Shown here: positions 1 to 8,344 of the stretch, one piece after another
Layout: each line of letters opens with the position of its first letter
Position numbering within the stretch: the stretch's first letter is position 1
Assembly: GCA_003211315.1 (NCBI GenBank)
Contig: QCTC01000007.1
Coordinates: forward strand, 1-47,629
Reading direction: 5' to 3'
From: Prochlorococcus sp. AG-670-O17
GTDB taxonomy: Bacteria > Cyanobacteriota > Cyanobacteriia > PCC-6307 > Cyanobiaceae
DNA length: 47,629 nucleotides
Made by a program: the position numbers and the translations under genes
The notes under the pieces: model-generated
Database searches by the model: none
What the model was told of the DNA's origin: nothing
The model's input: only the letters and a program-made list of their open reading frames with translations

Positions 1-794
1 ATGGTGAATTATTAGTCTGGGATTTTAAGCAAAATCTTCCTCTTAATTTCTCTTTGCTTCAAAAAAGAATTAATAGAAAGGCGCCATCAAGATCAATTCA
101 AAAAAGTTTACCTATTATATTTATTGCCTATGATCTTTTAGAAATCAATGGAGAAGATCAAAGAGACTCAAATTTAGAAATTAGAAGAAAAAGTTTAGAA
201 AAACATTTATTTAATTGGTTAAATGAAAGTAAAAAAGAATTATCTAATATTTTTAAAATAAGTGATCTATTACATCCAAAAAATTGGGAAGAGGTAGAAA
301 CTTTTAAAAACAACTCTAGAGATAATGGAACAGAGGGATTAGTTATTAAAAATAAAAAATCAATCTACACTCCAGGCAGAAAGAAAGGTCTCTGGTGGAA
401 ATATAAAGTTGATCCAATGCAACTTGATGCAGTCCTCATTTATGCCAAAGGCGGGAGTGGGATAAGAGCAGGTTTATATACTGACTATAGTTTTGCTCTT
501 TGGAAAGATGGAGAATTAATCAAATTTGCTAGTGCCTATTCTGGATTAAACAACACTGAAATTAAAGAGTTAGATAGATGGATTAGACAAAATACTATTG
601 ATAGATTTGGACCTGTTAGATCAGTAAGACCAGAAATGGTCTTCGAAATTTCCTTCGAAAATATTCAAATTTCAAAACGTCATAAATCTGGAATTGCTGT
701 AAGATTTCCAAGAATAACAAAATGGAGGAAAGATAAGCTGATTAAAGATGCTGATACCTTAGAAAACGCTGAAAAATTAATGCTGAATAAATAA
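1..794 (+). CDS. ATP-dependent DNA ligase, C-terminal part (5' truncated)
   Basis: The reading frame is open from base 3 with no start of its own, so the gene begins before the window. Visible are the late nucleotidyltransferase motifs EGLVIK (motif IV) and WWKYK (motif V), then an OB-fold-like C-terminus (AVLIYAKGGSG, VFEISFENIQ, IAVRFPRI). The catalytic KxDG motif should lie upstream. ATP-dependent ligases of this type in bacteria usually travel with a helicase, a metallophosphoesterase and a beta-lactamase-fold exonuclease. The first two follow here, and the stop overlaps the helicase ATG by one base (TAATG), so the genes are co-transcribed. Role in DNA repair is inferred from the family. 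Confidence 0.9.
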   Translation, partial: GELLVWDFKQNLPLNFSLLQKRINRKAPSRSIQKSLPIIFIAYDLLEINGEDQRDSNLEIRRKSLEKHLFNWLNESKKELSNIFKISDLLHPKNWEEVETFKNNSRDNGTEGLVIKNKKSIYTPGRKKGLWWKYKVDPMQLDAVLIYAKGGSGIRAGLYTDYSFALWKDGELIKFASAYSGLNNTEIKELDRWIRQNTIDRFGPVRSVRPEMVFEISFENIQISKRHKSGIAVRFPRITKWRKDKLIKDADTLENAEKLMLNK

Positions 795-3271
795 TGGAAA
801 GTATCTTAACTAAAAATTCAATCACTTATATAAAAGAGTTTTTTAATAAAAATGGATGGGAACCTCTGCCATATCAAATTGAATCATGGAAAGCATATTT
901 GAATGGAGAAAACGGAATCATTCAGGTTCCTACAGGATGCGGTAAAACTTATGCAGCTTTAATGGGACCTCTTTCGAAATTAAAAGATTCCACAAAGACA
1001 ACCGAATTAAACATTTTAATAATAACTCCATTAAAAGCATTAAGTAGAGATTTAAAAAATGCAGTACATTTAGCAGCTCAATTTTTTAATCAAGAAATAA
1101 CCGTTGGAATCAGAAATGGTGATACAAGCCCATATGAAAAGAAGAAGCAAATACTTAAACCACCAAATATTCTAATAACAACTCCAGAATCACTTTCTCT
1201 CCTCTTATCTAATAAAGAATCTAAAAAAATATTTAGTAATATATTTTCAATAATTATTGATGAGTGGCACGAGTTAATGGGTAGTAAAAGAGGTAATCAA
1301 TGTGAATTATCACTAAGTTGGCTGAGAGGAAATAAAAAAGATTTACAAATTTGGGGAATGTCCGCCACTATCGGTAATATTAAAGAAGCAGCAAGGGCTA
1401 TTGTTGGAACAAAAGGGGAAATACCAACAGTAATAAGTACTAATATTCAAAAAGAAATTGAAATCCTTAGTGTTTTACCTGAAGAAGAAACAACTTTTCC
1501 ATGGAGTGGACATCTAGGTATTAGGAGTTATTCTTTACTTCTCAAAGTATTAGATAAAAACAAAAGTACACTACTATTCACTAACACTAGGAATCAGTCT
1601 GAGAGATGGTATCAATGCTTAAGATTCTGTCTACCAGAAATGGAAGATAAGATTTCTTTACATCATGGGTCATTGGATAAAGATGATAGAAAGATAGTTG
1701 AGGATGGGGTTAAAAACGGATCTATAAAATGGGTTGTTTGTACAAGCTCATTAGATTTAGGGATTGACTTTCAACCTGTTGATCAAATTGTACAAATAGG
1801 AAGTGCTAAGAACTTAGCTCGACTTATTCAAAGGGCAGGGAGAAGTGCTCATAGACCTGGAGGAAAGTCAAAAATAATTTTTATGCCCACTAACTCATTA
1901 GAATTACTCGAAATTAGTGCCATGAGGAGAATAATAAAAAGTGGGGTATCAGAAAAAATTAAGCTTCCTGAATTATCTTTTGATGTACTTCTTCAGCATC
2001 TAGTTAGTTTAGCTTGTGGGCCAGGTTTTAATCCCATTACTGAGAAAGAAAGAATTAAAGATTGCTGGAGTTACAGAAATCTTAATGACAAGGATTGGGA
2101 TTGGTGTATTGATTTTTTGGAGTATGGAGGAAAGTGTTTGAAAGCTTATCCAAAATATAAAAAGCTTGAAAGAGAAAAAATAAAAGGAGACGAAAAAAAC
2201 TTCAAATATTTTGTAAAAGATAAATCTTTAATAAGGATGCATAAGTTTAATATTGGAACGATAACAAGCGATAAATATATAAATGTAAAATATTTAAAGG
2301 GGAAATCATTAGGCAATTTAGAAGAAAACTTTGCTAGTAAATTAAAAGCAGGTGATACTTTTTACTTCGCGGGCAAAATGCTCCAGTTTATAAAAATTAG
2401 AGATATGACTTTGTACGTAAAAAAATCTTCCAAAAAAAGTTCCTTAATTCCAGCATGGGTGGGAGGACAAATGGCTATCTCTAATCTTTTAAGTGATAAA
2501 TTAAGAAGTGAAATAGATATTTGCAATAACTTAGAAAATGATGATCAATATATTAATAATGAATTAAATTCACTACTTCCAATTTTAAATAAACAGAGAG
2601 ATCTTTCAGATATTCCACAAAGGAGTCAACTTCTTATTGAAATCTATAAAGCTAAAGAATTAACAAGTCTTTTTGTTTTTACGCTTGATGGAAAATTTGT
2701 TAATGAAGGAATTGCCTTTCTTTGGGCATTAAGATTTGCCAATAAAAAGCAATCTACATTCAGTATTTCTGCAAATGATTTTGGATTTAGCTTAACTACT
2801 GCAGAAAATTATGACTTTTCAATTATTGAAAAAGAATTTTCATATTTTATAGAAAATAAAAATTTGGAAGAAGATTTAGAAAATGCTATAAATTTTTCAG
2901 AATTAACAAAAAGAAGATTTAAAAACATTGCTCAAATTAGTGGATTAGTGAACCAAAATAATCCCACCAAAACAAAAAGTTCATCTCAACTACAAATAAG
3001 TTCCAGTCTTTTTTATGATGTTTTTACTAGATATGAAGAAGACCATCTACTTATAAAACAGGCACATGAAGAAGTAAAAGAGTACCAGTTAGAAAATAAA
3101 CGAATTACTAATTCTCTAGAGAGGTTATCTAATTTAGAAATAATATTAAACGAGACTAAAACTCCAAGTCCATTTGCTTTTCCTTTACTAGTTGAAAGAC
3201 TTAAAAATACATTAAGCAATGAATCTATAGAAAAAAGAGTAGAAAAACTTATAAAAAAATATAATACTTAA
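794..3271 (+). CDS. Lhr-like DEXH-box helicase, ligase-associated
   Basis: An 825-aa superfamily 2 helicase. The Walker A motif is VPTGCGKT (about residue 45), motif II is DEWH (about 156), motif III is SATIGN, and the second RecA lobe carries TSSLDLGIDF and the motif VI stretch QRAGRSAH. A long C-terminal extension (about 450-825) fits the Lhr/ligase-associated DEXH helicases. It is translationally coupled to the ligase upstream (1-nt overlap) and followed after 49 nt by the phosphoesterase. The expected job is 3'-5' DNA unwinding in a damage response; the exact substrate is not known from sequence. Confidence 0.9.
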   Translation: MESILTKNSITYIKEFFNKNGWEPLPYQIESWKAYLNGENGIIQVPTGCGKTYAALMGPLSKLKDSTKTTELNILIITPLKALSRDLKNAVHLAAQFFNQEITVGIRNGDTSPYEKKKQILKPPNILITTPESLSLLLSNKESKKIFSNIFSIIIDEWHELMGSKRGNQCELSLSWLRGNKKDLQIWGMSATIGNIKEAARAIVGTKGEIPTVISTNIQKEIEILSVLPEEETTFPWSGHLGIRSYSLLLKVLDKNKSTLLFTNTRNQSERWYQCLRFCLPEMEDKISLHHGSLDKDDRKIVEDGVKNGSIKWVVCTSSLDLGIDFQPVDQIVQIGSAKNLARLIQRAGRSAHRPGGKSKIIFMPTNSLELLEISAMRRIIKSGVSEKIKLPELSFDVLLQHLVSLACGPGFNPITEKERIKDCWSYRNLNDKDWDWCIDFLEYGGKCLKAYPKYKKLEREKIKGDEKNFKYFVKDKSLIRMHKFNIGTITSDKYINVKYLKGKSLGNLEENFASKLKAGDTFYFAGKMLQFIKIRDMTLYVKKSSKKSSLIPAWVGGQMAISNLLSDKLRSEIDICNNLENDDQYINNELNSLLPILNKQRDLSDIPQRSQLLIEIYKAKELTSLFVFTLDGKFVNEGIAFLWALRFANKKQSTFSISANDFGFSLTTAENYDFSIIEKEFSYFIENKNLEEDLENAINFSELTKRRFKNIAQISGLVNQNNPTKTKSSSQLQISSSLFYDVFTRYEEDHLLIKQAHEEVKEYQLENKRITNSLERLSNLEIILNETKTPSPFAFPLLVERLKNTLSNESIEKRVEKLIKKYNT

Positions 3272-3320
3272 ATGCAAAAAAAAGTCTTTTTCAATAAGTT
3301 GGGGGAATTCGTCATTAGAA

Positions 3321-3917
3321 ATGCTCCCTTCAAAAGCATTACTTTTGCCTCAAACAAATGAACTATTAATATGTGACGTTCATCTAGGTAAAGCAGAATA
3401 TTTTCAGCAGAATGGAATTCCTCTTACAAATAATTCAGATGAACAAAATTTATTAAGCATAAAAAAAATTGTAGAAAACTATAAACCTTATAAATTAATC
3501 ATTTTAGGAGATTTATTTCATAGTAAATATTCAATAAGTGAATCTTTAAAAAGTAAAGTTGAAAATCTTTCAGAGTCATTAAATATTAAAATTGAACTAA
3601 TAGTTGGCAATCATGATAACGGTTGCAAAGTCAAAAATATAAGCTTACTTGAATATAAAAGATCTAGTAATTTTATATTTAGTCACGAACCAATAGGAAA
3701 ATTTGAAAATAACATTTTAAATATTTGCGGACACTATCATCCAAAAATATCTTTAAAAAATTCAAAAGATAAATTATCCTTTAAATGTTTTGCAATGGAT
3801 GAAAAAAATAATACATTATACCTTCCAGCATTTGGAGATCTCACTGGAGGATATCCTTGTAAGAATGCATTTAGAAAATGGGCAATTATTTCTGAAAAAG
3901 AAATTATTGCAGTATAG
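3321..3917 (+). CDS. pdeM: Ligase-associated metallophosphoesterase (PdeM-like)
   Basis: A 198-aa calcineurin-like phosphoesterase. Metal-binding motifs are visible in order: DVHLGK (about 19-24), GDLFHSK (about 63), GNHD (about 96), FSHEP (about 125) and CGHYHP (about 139). Its length and position after an ATP-dependent ligase and Lhr-like helicase match the 'ligase-associated DNA damage response endonuclease PdeM' family. The ATG at 3321 puts the family's N-terminal LPxxALLLP segment at the start. A second ATG at 3272 opens only a 29-codon frame out of phase and was not chosen. Confidence 0.85.
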   Translation: MLPSKALLLPQTNELLICDVHLGKAEYFQQNGIPLTNNSDEQNLLSIKKIVENYKPYKLIILGDLFHSKYSISESLKSKVENLSESLNIKIELIVGNHDNGCKVKNISLLEYKRSSNFIFSHEPIGKFENNILNICGHYHPKISLKNSKDKLSFKCFAMDEKNNTLYLPAFGDLTGGYPCKNAFRKWAIISEKEIIAV

Positions 3918-4134
3918 AATCTACAAAATTATTAAAAATAAAAATTAAATTCCTCTTTTGGGAGTACTAATTTATACATGTAAATCGCATTATTATTTCT
4001 CATTTATTAGGTTAGATTTAAAAATTTAAATAGTTAATGATAAAAATAAGCTCCCAAAAAAATAATATAAATCCATTTACCCTTTCCTTAACTTAATAAT
4101 TACGTTATAAAAAAAATAAACTTAACTTTTAATA

Positions 4135-4443
4135 ATGAAAAAATTAATAACTATTCTTATATTTCAAGTTCTGTTTGTGCCCTTTGGACTAAATGCTAAT
4201 GAAAATTTTTCTGTAGAGATTGAAGCCCTTACACTAGTAATGGAGCAATATGAAAAAGATATTAATCTTGAACCCGAAACTGAGATAGAACTAAATAATA
4301 AAAAACCTAGCTATATGGCTCTAAAACAAGATGAATGCAATGCTACTGTAAAAGTCACTGAGAAAACAGGCCTAGAAATTGTTGGGACTGAATCTTTCGA
4401 TGTAAATGTATGCAAGAAAGAAGTAAGTAAGGTTATAAATTAA
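4135..4443 (+). CDS. Small secreted hypothetical protein
   Basis: A 102-aa protein with a clear signal peptide (MKKLITILIFQVLFVPFGLNA), probably cleaved after LNA or ANE. The mature part is acidic and holds two cysteines (DECNATVKV and VNVCKKEV) that could form a disulfide in the periplasm. No family is recognised. It stands alone: 217 bp of non-coding sequence precede it and a hairpin-rich region follows. Confidence 0.7.
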   Translation: MKKLITILIFQVLFVPFGLNANENFSVEIEALTLVMEQYEKDINLEPETEIELNNKKPSYMALKQDECNATVKVTEKTGLEIVGTESFDVNVCKKEVSKVIN

Positions 4444-4493
4444 TTCCTTAAATATTTAGTAAAAGTTTATTCTTAAGTAATTTCAAATAAAAA

Positions 4494-4557
4494 GAGGTCT
4501 TTTACTTAAAGAAGGTAAGACCTCGAGACCTGACAGAAACTTTGGAACGGGTTCTGT
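4494..4557. terminator. Two adjacent hairpins; bidirectional terminator or small RNA
   Basis: GAGGTCTT (4494-4501) pairs with AAGACCTC (4517-4524), extended by an AC/GT pair. ACAGAA (4533-4538) pairs with TTCTGT (4552-4557). The pair lies between convergent genes (the secreted protein and the 49-aa ORF at 4632). There is no strong T-tract on either strand, so a structured RNA remains possible. Confidence 0.4.
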
Positions 4558-4581
4558 TAATTAATTGATAACGAATTTTAT

Positions 4582-4609
4582 ATTGTACGGATGTAATAAA
4601 AAGTACAAT
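4582..4609. repeat. Inverted repeat ATTGTAC/GTACAAT
   Basis: ATTGTAC at 4582-4588 is repeated inverted as GTACAAT at 4603-4609, with a 14-nt loop. It sits just downstream of the 3' end of the minus-strand 49-aa ORF and could be its terminator. Confidence 0.35.
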
Positions 4610-4631
4610 TTAAATATTTATTCTTAATCTC

Positions 4632-4781
4632 CTATTTATTTTTTTTGGATACTTTTTGCATTTCTTCTCTAGACATAAGAGCTTCTATTTGAGCTAAAAC
4701 TTTATGCAGTTCTTCTGTCTTTGTTAGAGAAGCCTCAGCGACTTCTCTTAGTTTTTCCAATTGTTCTTGAGTTTTATTCAT
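4632..4781 (-). CDS. Small coiled-coil hypothetical protein (49 aa)
   Basis: ATG to TAG, 49 aa, starting MNKTQEQLEKLREVAE. It is highly charged and lacks a membrane segment. The regular spacing of Leu, Val and Ile (LEKLREVAEASL, LHKVLAQIEALM) suggests a single amphipathic or coiled-coil helix. No SD is visible, which is usual here. No known family is recognised; it is called on its coding-like composition. Confidence 0.5.
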   Translation of the reverse strand: MNKTQEQLEKLREVAEASLTKTEELHKVLAQIEALMSREEMQKVSKKNK

Positions 4782-4820
4782 AGTTAATTAGTTAGAAATA
4801 CATCAGTTGAAATGATGGTT

Positions 4821-4937
4821 TTAAAACAAATTTTCACTCACACATAAACCTATCTTCACTCTGTTTTTTATAAAGTCAAATAAATCTCTATCTATTGATG
4901 TTATATGAGGACTTGCAGTTAAATCTTCTTTTTTCAT
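4821..4937 (-). CDS. Possible small ORF (38 aa)
   Basis: ATG to TAA on the minus strand, starting MKKEDLTASPHITSIDRDLF. Composition is protein-like (mixed charged and hydrophobic residues), and it lies in line with the next small ORF and the pst genes. There is no SD and no recognisable family. It could equally be a chance ORF. Confidence 0.3.
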   Translation of the reverse strand: MKKEDLTASPHITSIDRDLFDFIKNRVKIGLCVSENLF

Positions 4938-4976
4938 AATCACAATAAGATCAGAGATTAAAAAAGAGTTCCAAAT

Positions 4977-5066
4977 TTATGATGTGAATACTGGTAAGCC
5001 TATAGTAGCTGTTGTTATTAATGCACCTGCAAAGATTAAAAAAGGAAGATAAGGAAAGTTTTTCAA
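4977..5066 (-). CDS. Possible single-span membrane peptide (29 aa, TTG start)
   Basis: The frame reads (TTG)KNFPYLPFLIFAGALITT and ends GLPVFTS before TAA. It is almost entirely one hydrophobic helix, the size of small photosystem or cytochrome subunits, but does not match any that I know by sequence. No ATG is available: the frame is closed by TAA at 5088-5090, leaving TTG (5066) or ATT as starts. It lies downstream of pstB on the same strand. Confidence 0.35.
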   Translation of the reverse strand: MKNFPYLPFLIFAGALITTATIGLPVFTS

Positions 5067-5172
5067 ATTTACTTTGGTAATTCGAAATTACTATATAGGT
5101 ATTTATACTGTTTGTCTAGTGCTAATTCTTTCAAATAGTTTAAATTCGTCTTTTATGGGTAAGAAATAAAAG

Positions 5173-5982
5173 TTATCCGAATTTCCCTGAGATATATTCT
5201 TGAGTTGTTTTTTCCTTAGGAGAGCTAAAAATTTTCTTTGTAGAATTGAATTCCGCAAGATATCCAACCTTACCTCCATCACCATCTTCATATTCGATTG
5301 CATTAAAGAAAGCAGTCATATCACTAACTCTTAGAGCTTGCTGCATATTGTGAGTAACTATTATAATTGTGTAATTCTTCTTAAGTTCATGCATTGTTTC
5401 TTCTATTTTTAAAGTTGAAATAGGATCTAATGCTGAACAAGGTTCATCCATAAGTATTATTTCAGGTTCAATTGCTATTGTTCTTGCTATACATAGTCTT
5501 TGTTGTTGCCCTCCGGATAAGGAATAACCACTATCATTTAATTTATCCTTACATTCACTCCATAAAGCAGCCTTTTTAAGCGAAAGTTCCACTAAATCGT
5601 CCATATCTCCAACATATCCATTAATTCTTGCTCCAAATGCAATATTCTCGTAAATAGATTTAGGAAAAGGATTAGGTTGCTGAAAAACCATCCCGATTCT
5701 TCTTCTAACTTCTACAGGATCTACTCTCTTATCATAAATATTCGTCCCATCAAAAAGGACCGTACCTTTTAAAGAACAATTAGGAATAAGATCATTCATC
5801 CTATTTAAAGACCTTAAAACAGTCGATTTACCACAACCAGAAGGTCCAATCAGAGAAGTTATATCTCCTTTCTTGAAATTACAAAAAATATTTTTTACAG
5901 CTTCAAATTTTCCATAACTAATAGAAACATCCTCAAGGGATAAAATATTATTCTTTTGTGCCTTTTTAGTATTTTTTATCAT
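5173..5982 (-). CDS. pstB: Phosphate ABC transporter, ATP-binding protein
   Basis: A 269-aa ABC ATPase. Walker A is GPSGCGKST (about residue 43), the Q-loop is VFQQPNPFP, the signature is LSGGQQQRL, Walker B is IILMDEP, and the H-loop is VTHN. The VFQQPNPFP stretch is typical of PstB. It powers the PstSCAB high-affinity phosphate importer at the inner membrane. It is the last of pstC-pstA-pstB (1 nt between pstA and pstB), which follow arsR on the same strand. The first 12 or so residues precede the conserved core, so the true start could be slightly downstream. Confidence 0.97.
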   Translation of the reverse strand: MIKNTKKAQKNNILSLEDVSISYGKFEAVKNIFCNFKKGDITSLIGPSGCGKSTVLRSLNRMNDLIPNCSLKGTVLFDGTNIYDKRVDPVEVRRRIGMVFQQPNPFPKSIYENIAFGARINGYVGDMDDLVELSLKKAALWSECKDKLNDSGYSLSGGQQQRLCIARTIAIEPEIILMDEPCSALDPISTLKIEETMHELKKNYTIIIVTHNMQQALRVSDMTAFFNAIEYEDGDGGKVGYLAEFNSTKKIFSSPKEKTTQEYISGKFG

Positions 5983-5983
5983 T

Positions 5984-6877
5984 TCATACCCTCTTTGTCT
6001 TCTCAGTTAATGCGGCTAAGATCCTTGAAAATATATTTACAGAAAGAATAGACAAAACAAGGATAAAAGATGCAGCCCATGCGAGTTTATTTTGAGCATC
6101 ATATGGTTCCAAAGCAAAATTATAAATTAAAACTGCAAGAGATCCCATTTCATAAAACAAATCACCAAATCCCGTTATGTAATAGTAAGAAAATAAAGCA
6201 GTAAAAATTAATGGAGCTGTTTCCCCCGCAGCCCTAGCTATACCAAGTACAACACCAGTTGCAATAGACCTAAAAGCAGAGGGTAAAGTTATTTTTAATA
6301 TTGTTGTATACATACTCGCTCCAACTCCAAGAGAGGCATACCTTAATTCGTTTGGTACTAACTTTAAACCCTCATCAGTTGTTTTTATTACAGTAGGCAA
6401 CATCAATATTGAGAGTGCCATCCCTCCAGCCAAGCCACTATACATACTTCCAAATAAGATCTTTGTAGAAACGATTAAGGCATATATAAATACACCCGCA
6501 ATTATTGAAGGAACACCAGCTAAAACATTAACTCCAAATCTAATAAACCTTGAAAAAGGTCCTCCTTTTGAATATTCAGCTAGATAAATACCACCACCAA
6601 CACCTACTGGTATCGCAATAATTGAAGCAATGGTAGTGATTATTAATGTCCCGATTAATGCAGGGTTAATTCCACCTGCATCTAAATCATCTCCAGGAGG
6701 GTTGGGCTCTAAGGTAAATAGCTCAGGAGTTATCTGAGCTCCACCTTTGATTAGAATATAAGTTACCAAGAATATCAAAGGAAGTATAGATATAACTACA
6801 CAAATTAAAGACAAAGAAGTAAAAACTTTATCTCCTATATTTCGGGATGAATTTTTCTGGTAAAAAAGTGAATTCAT
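5984..6877 (-). CDS. pstA: Phosphate ABC transporter, permease PstA
   Basis: A 297-aa inner-membrane permease with about six hydrophobic segments. The EAA-type cytoplasmic loop is visible as [20 protein letters not shown] followed by [18 protein letters not shown], the usual PstA signature. It lies 5 nt downstream of pstC and 1 nt upstream of pstB, forming the channel half-pair with PstC. There are no odd features. Confidence 0.96.
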   Translation of the reverse strand: MNSLFYQKNSSRNIGDKVFTSLSLICVVISILPLIFLVTYILIKGGAQITPELFTLEPNPPGDDLDAGGINPALIGTLIITTIASIIAIPVGVGGGIYLAEYSKGGPFSRFIRFGVNVLAGVPSIIAGVFIYALIVSTKILFGSMYSGLAGGMALSILMLPTVIKTTDEGLKLVPNELRYASLGVGASMYTTILKITLPSAFRSIATGVVLGIARAAGETAPLIFTALFSYYYITGFGDLFYEMGSLAVLIYNFALEPYDAQNKLAWAASFILVLSILSVNIFSRILAALTEKTKRV

Positions 6878-6882
6878 AATAT

Positions 6883-7830
6883 CTAATATTTGAGACTAAA
6901 TTTCTTAACTAGCCATTGAGCAAAGATATTTACCACCAAAGACAAAATCATCAGAACAAATGCTGCATAAAACAATGAGGAAACTTGACTTCCATCAGCT
7001 TCTCCAAATTGATTTGCGAGCATGGAGGAAATAGTATATCCAGGAGATAATAAAGACCAACTAAATGCATTGGAATTACCAATAATCATTGTGACAGCCA
7101 TAGTTTCTCCCATGGCTCTACCTAAAGCTAATAAAACTCCAGCCATAATTCCTGATAATGCAGCTGGCAAAATTACTGAAAAAATTGTTTTCCACCTACT
7201 AGCTCCAATTCCATAAGAAGCATTTCTAAGTTTTTTAGGGACTTGATTAAGCGAATCTCTAGCAATAGAGGTCACGATTGGTAAAAGCATTACAACTAAA
7301 ATCAATATCGCCAGCAAGGAATTCCTGCCAGTAGGTTCTGAACTAAATAAAGGAACCCAGCCAAAGAAATTATGTAAAAAGACAAAAAATGCTCTAAAAA
7401 AAGGTTCCATCACAAATATTGCCCATAATCCCAATACGACTGAAGGTATAGCAGCTAGAAGTTCAACAAAAGATCCAATTATTTCTCTAAAGACTTTAGG
7501 AACGAAATCTTCAGTAATAAATATTGCTGTTCCTACTCCCAATGGAATAGTTATCAATAATGAAAGAAAAGAAGTTATTAATGTTCCATATATTGCAGTA
7601 AATGCTCCATATTCATCTTTAACTGGATTCCATTCAGAGGTCACAAGAAACTTTAAACCATACCTTGAGAATGATTCAAATGACTGAAAAAAGACTACTA
7701 AAACAATTCCTAAAAGTATGATTGCTACAAAACTAGACAAAACTAGAGCAGTATTCTTAAAAATAATATCTATATTTTTTTCAATTCCGAATCTTTTTCG
7801 ATTCTTGAAAAGAGCTAATTTCTCTTCCAT
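6883..7830 (-). CDS. pstC: Phosphate ABC transporter, permease PstC
   Basis: A 315-aa permease with about six transmembrane segments. The family motifs LRNASYGIGASRWKTIFSVI and LGRAMGETMAVTMIIGNS are present. It starts the pstCAB run and lies 79 nt downstream of the arsR stop on the same strand. No ATCAA-N6-TTGAT operator or obvious terminator is seen in that 79-nt gap, so pstCAB may be read from the arsR promoter; this is an inference. Confidence 0.96.
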   Translation of the reverse strand: MEEKLALFKNRKRFGIEKNIDIIFKNTALVLSSFVAIILLGIVLVVFFQSFESFSRYGLKFLVTSEWNPVKDEYGAFTAIYGTLITSFLSLLITIPLGVGTAIFITEDFVPKVFREIIGSFVELLAAIPSVVLGLWAIFVMEPFFRAFFVFLHNFFGWVPLFSSEPTGRNSLLAILILVVMLLPIVTSIARDSLNQVPKKLRNASYGIGASRWKTIFSVILPAALSGIMAGVLLALGRAMGETMAVTMIIGNSNAFSWSLLSPGYTISSMLANQFGEADGSQVSSLFYAAFVLMILSLVVNIFAQWLVKKFSLKY

Positions 7831-7909
7831 TAAAAAAAGAACATCTTTATAAATCTACTACTAAATGAGCAAAAAGACTTCCAGAAAAGTTAAAAATTTG
7901 GATATTTGA

Positions 7910-8233
7910 TTATTTACAAGTTCTCTTATTCGATGATGATTGAATTAAATTGCCCATCCAGTTCTTAATATCTGATAAAACTTCCAAATCCAATTTGTAG
8001 TATACCCATCTACCCTCTTGTCTATCAGAGATAAGACCTGAATCCTTTAGGATCTTTATGTGATAGGAAATTTTAGATTGAGATAATCCAGTTACTTTAA
8101 CTATGTCGCAAACACAGATCTCTCCACCCATCATTAATTCAAGAATATTTATTCTAATCGGATCAGAAAGAGACTCCATTATCCCAATAAATTGCTCACT
8201 ATTAATCTTTTTAAGTTGTTCTAACAAAATCAA
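7910..8233 (-). CDS. arsR: ArsR/SmtB-family transcriptional regulator
   Basis: A 107-aa winged-helix repressor. The recognition helix region is GLSQSKISYHIKILKDSGL (about residues 49-67) and the wing is RQEGRWVYYKL. Helix 3 contains EICVCDIV, giving Cys40 and Cys42; Cys106 lies at the C-terminus. The start is TTG at 8231-8233; no in-frame ATG or GTG exists before the upstream TAA. It is divergent from the GAPDH gene and upstream of pstCAB. Members sense arsenite or related ligands and leave the operator on binding. The paired palindromes at 8282-8315 are the likely operator, implying autoregulation. Confidence 0.88.
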   Translation of the reverse strand: MILLEQLKKINSEQFIGIMESLSDPIRINILELMMGGEICVCDIVKVTGLSQSKISYHIKILKDSGLISDRQEGRWVYYKLDLEVLSDIKNWMGNLIQSSSNKRTCK

Positions 8234-8281
8234 AAGATCACTAACTTCTTAAATATTAACCTAAAAAAATTAATTACACAT

Positions 8282-8315
8282 ATCAAGAATTATTGATGTA
8301 TCAATTATTTTTGAT
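8282..8315. promoter_or_regulatory. Tandem ArsR-type operator boxes between arsR and gap
   Basis: Two 16-bp sites of the form ATCAA-N6-TTGAT: ATCAAGAATTATTGAT (8282-8297) and ATCAATTATTTTTGAT (8300-8315), spaced 18 bp start to start. They overlap a plausible -35 (TTGATG, 8293-8298) and abut a -10 (TATAAT, 8317-8322) for gap, which fits repression. The same form recurs upstream of pstS at 11638-11672. Confidence 0.75.
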
Positions 8316-8322
8316 ATATAAT
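8293..8322 (+). promoter_or_regulatory. Likely sigma70 promoter of gap-arsJ
   Basis: The -35 TTGATG (8293-8298) and -10 TATAAT (8317-8322) are separated by 18 bp, with the gap start codon 22 bp beyond the -10. The elements interleave with the ArsR-type palindromes. Predicted from sequence only. Confidence 0.55.
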
Positions 8323-8344
8323 AAAATAGGTTTCGATATTTGTT

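Noticed and set aside
3272-3361. Alternative ATG at 3272 as start of the phosphoesterase
   Set aside because: It is out of frame with the metallophosphoesterase and stops after 29 codons.
5103-5303. 66-aa minus-strand ORF overlapping the end of pstB
   Set aside because: It lies in another frame of pstB, which is a clear, intact gene; no independent support.
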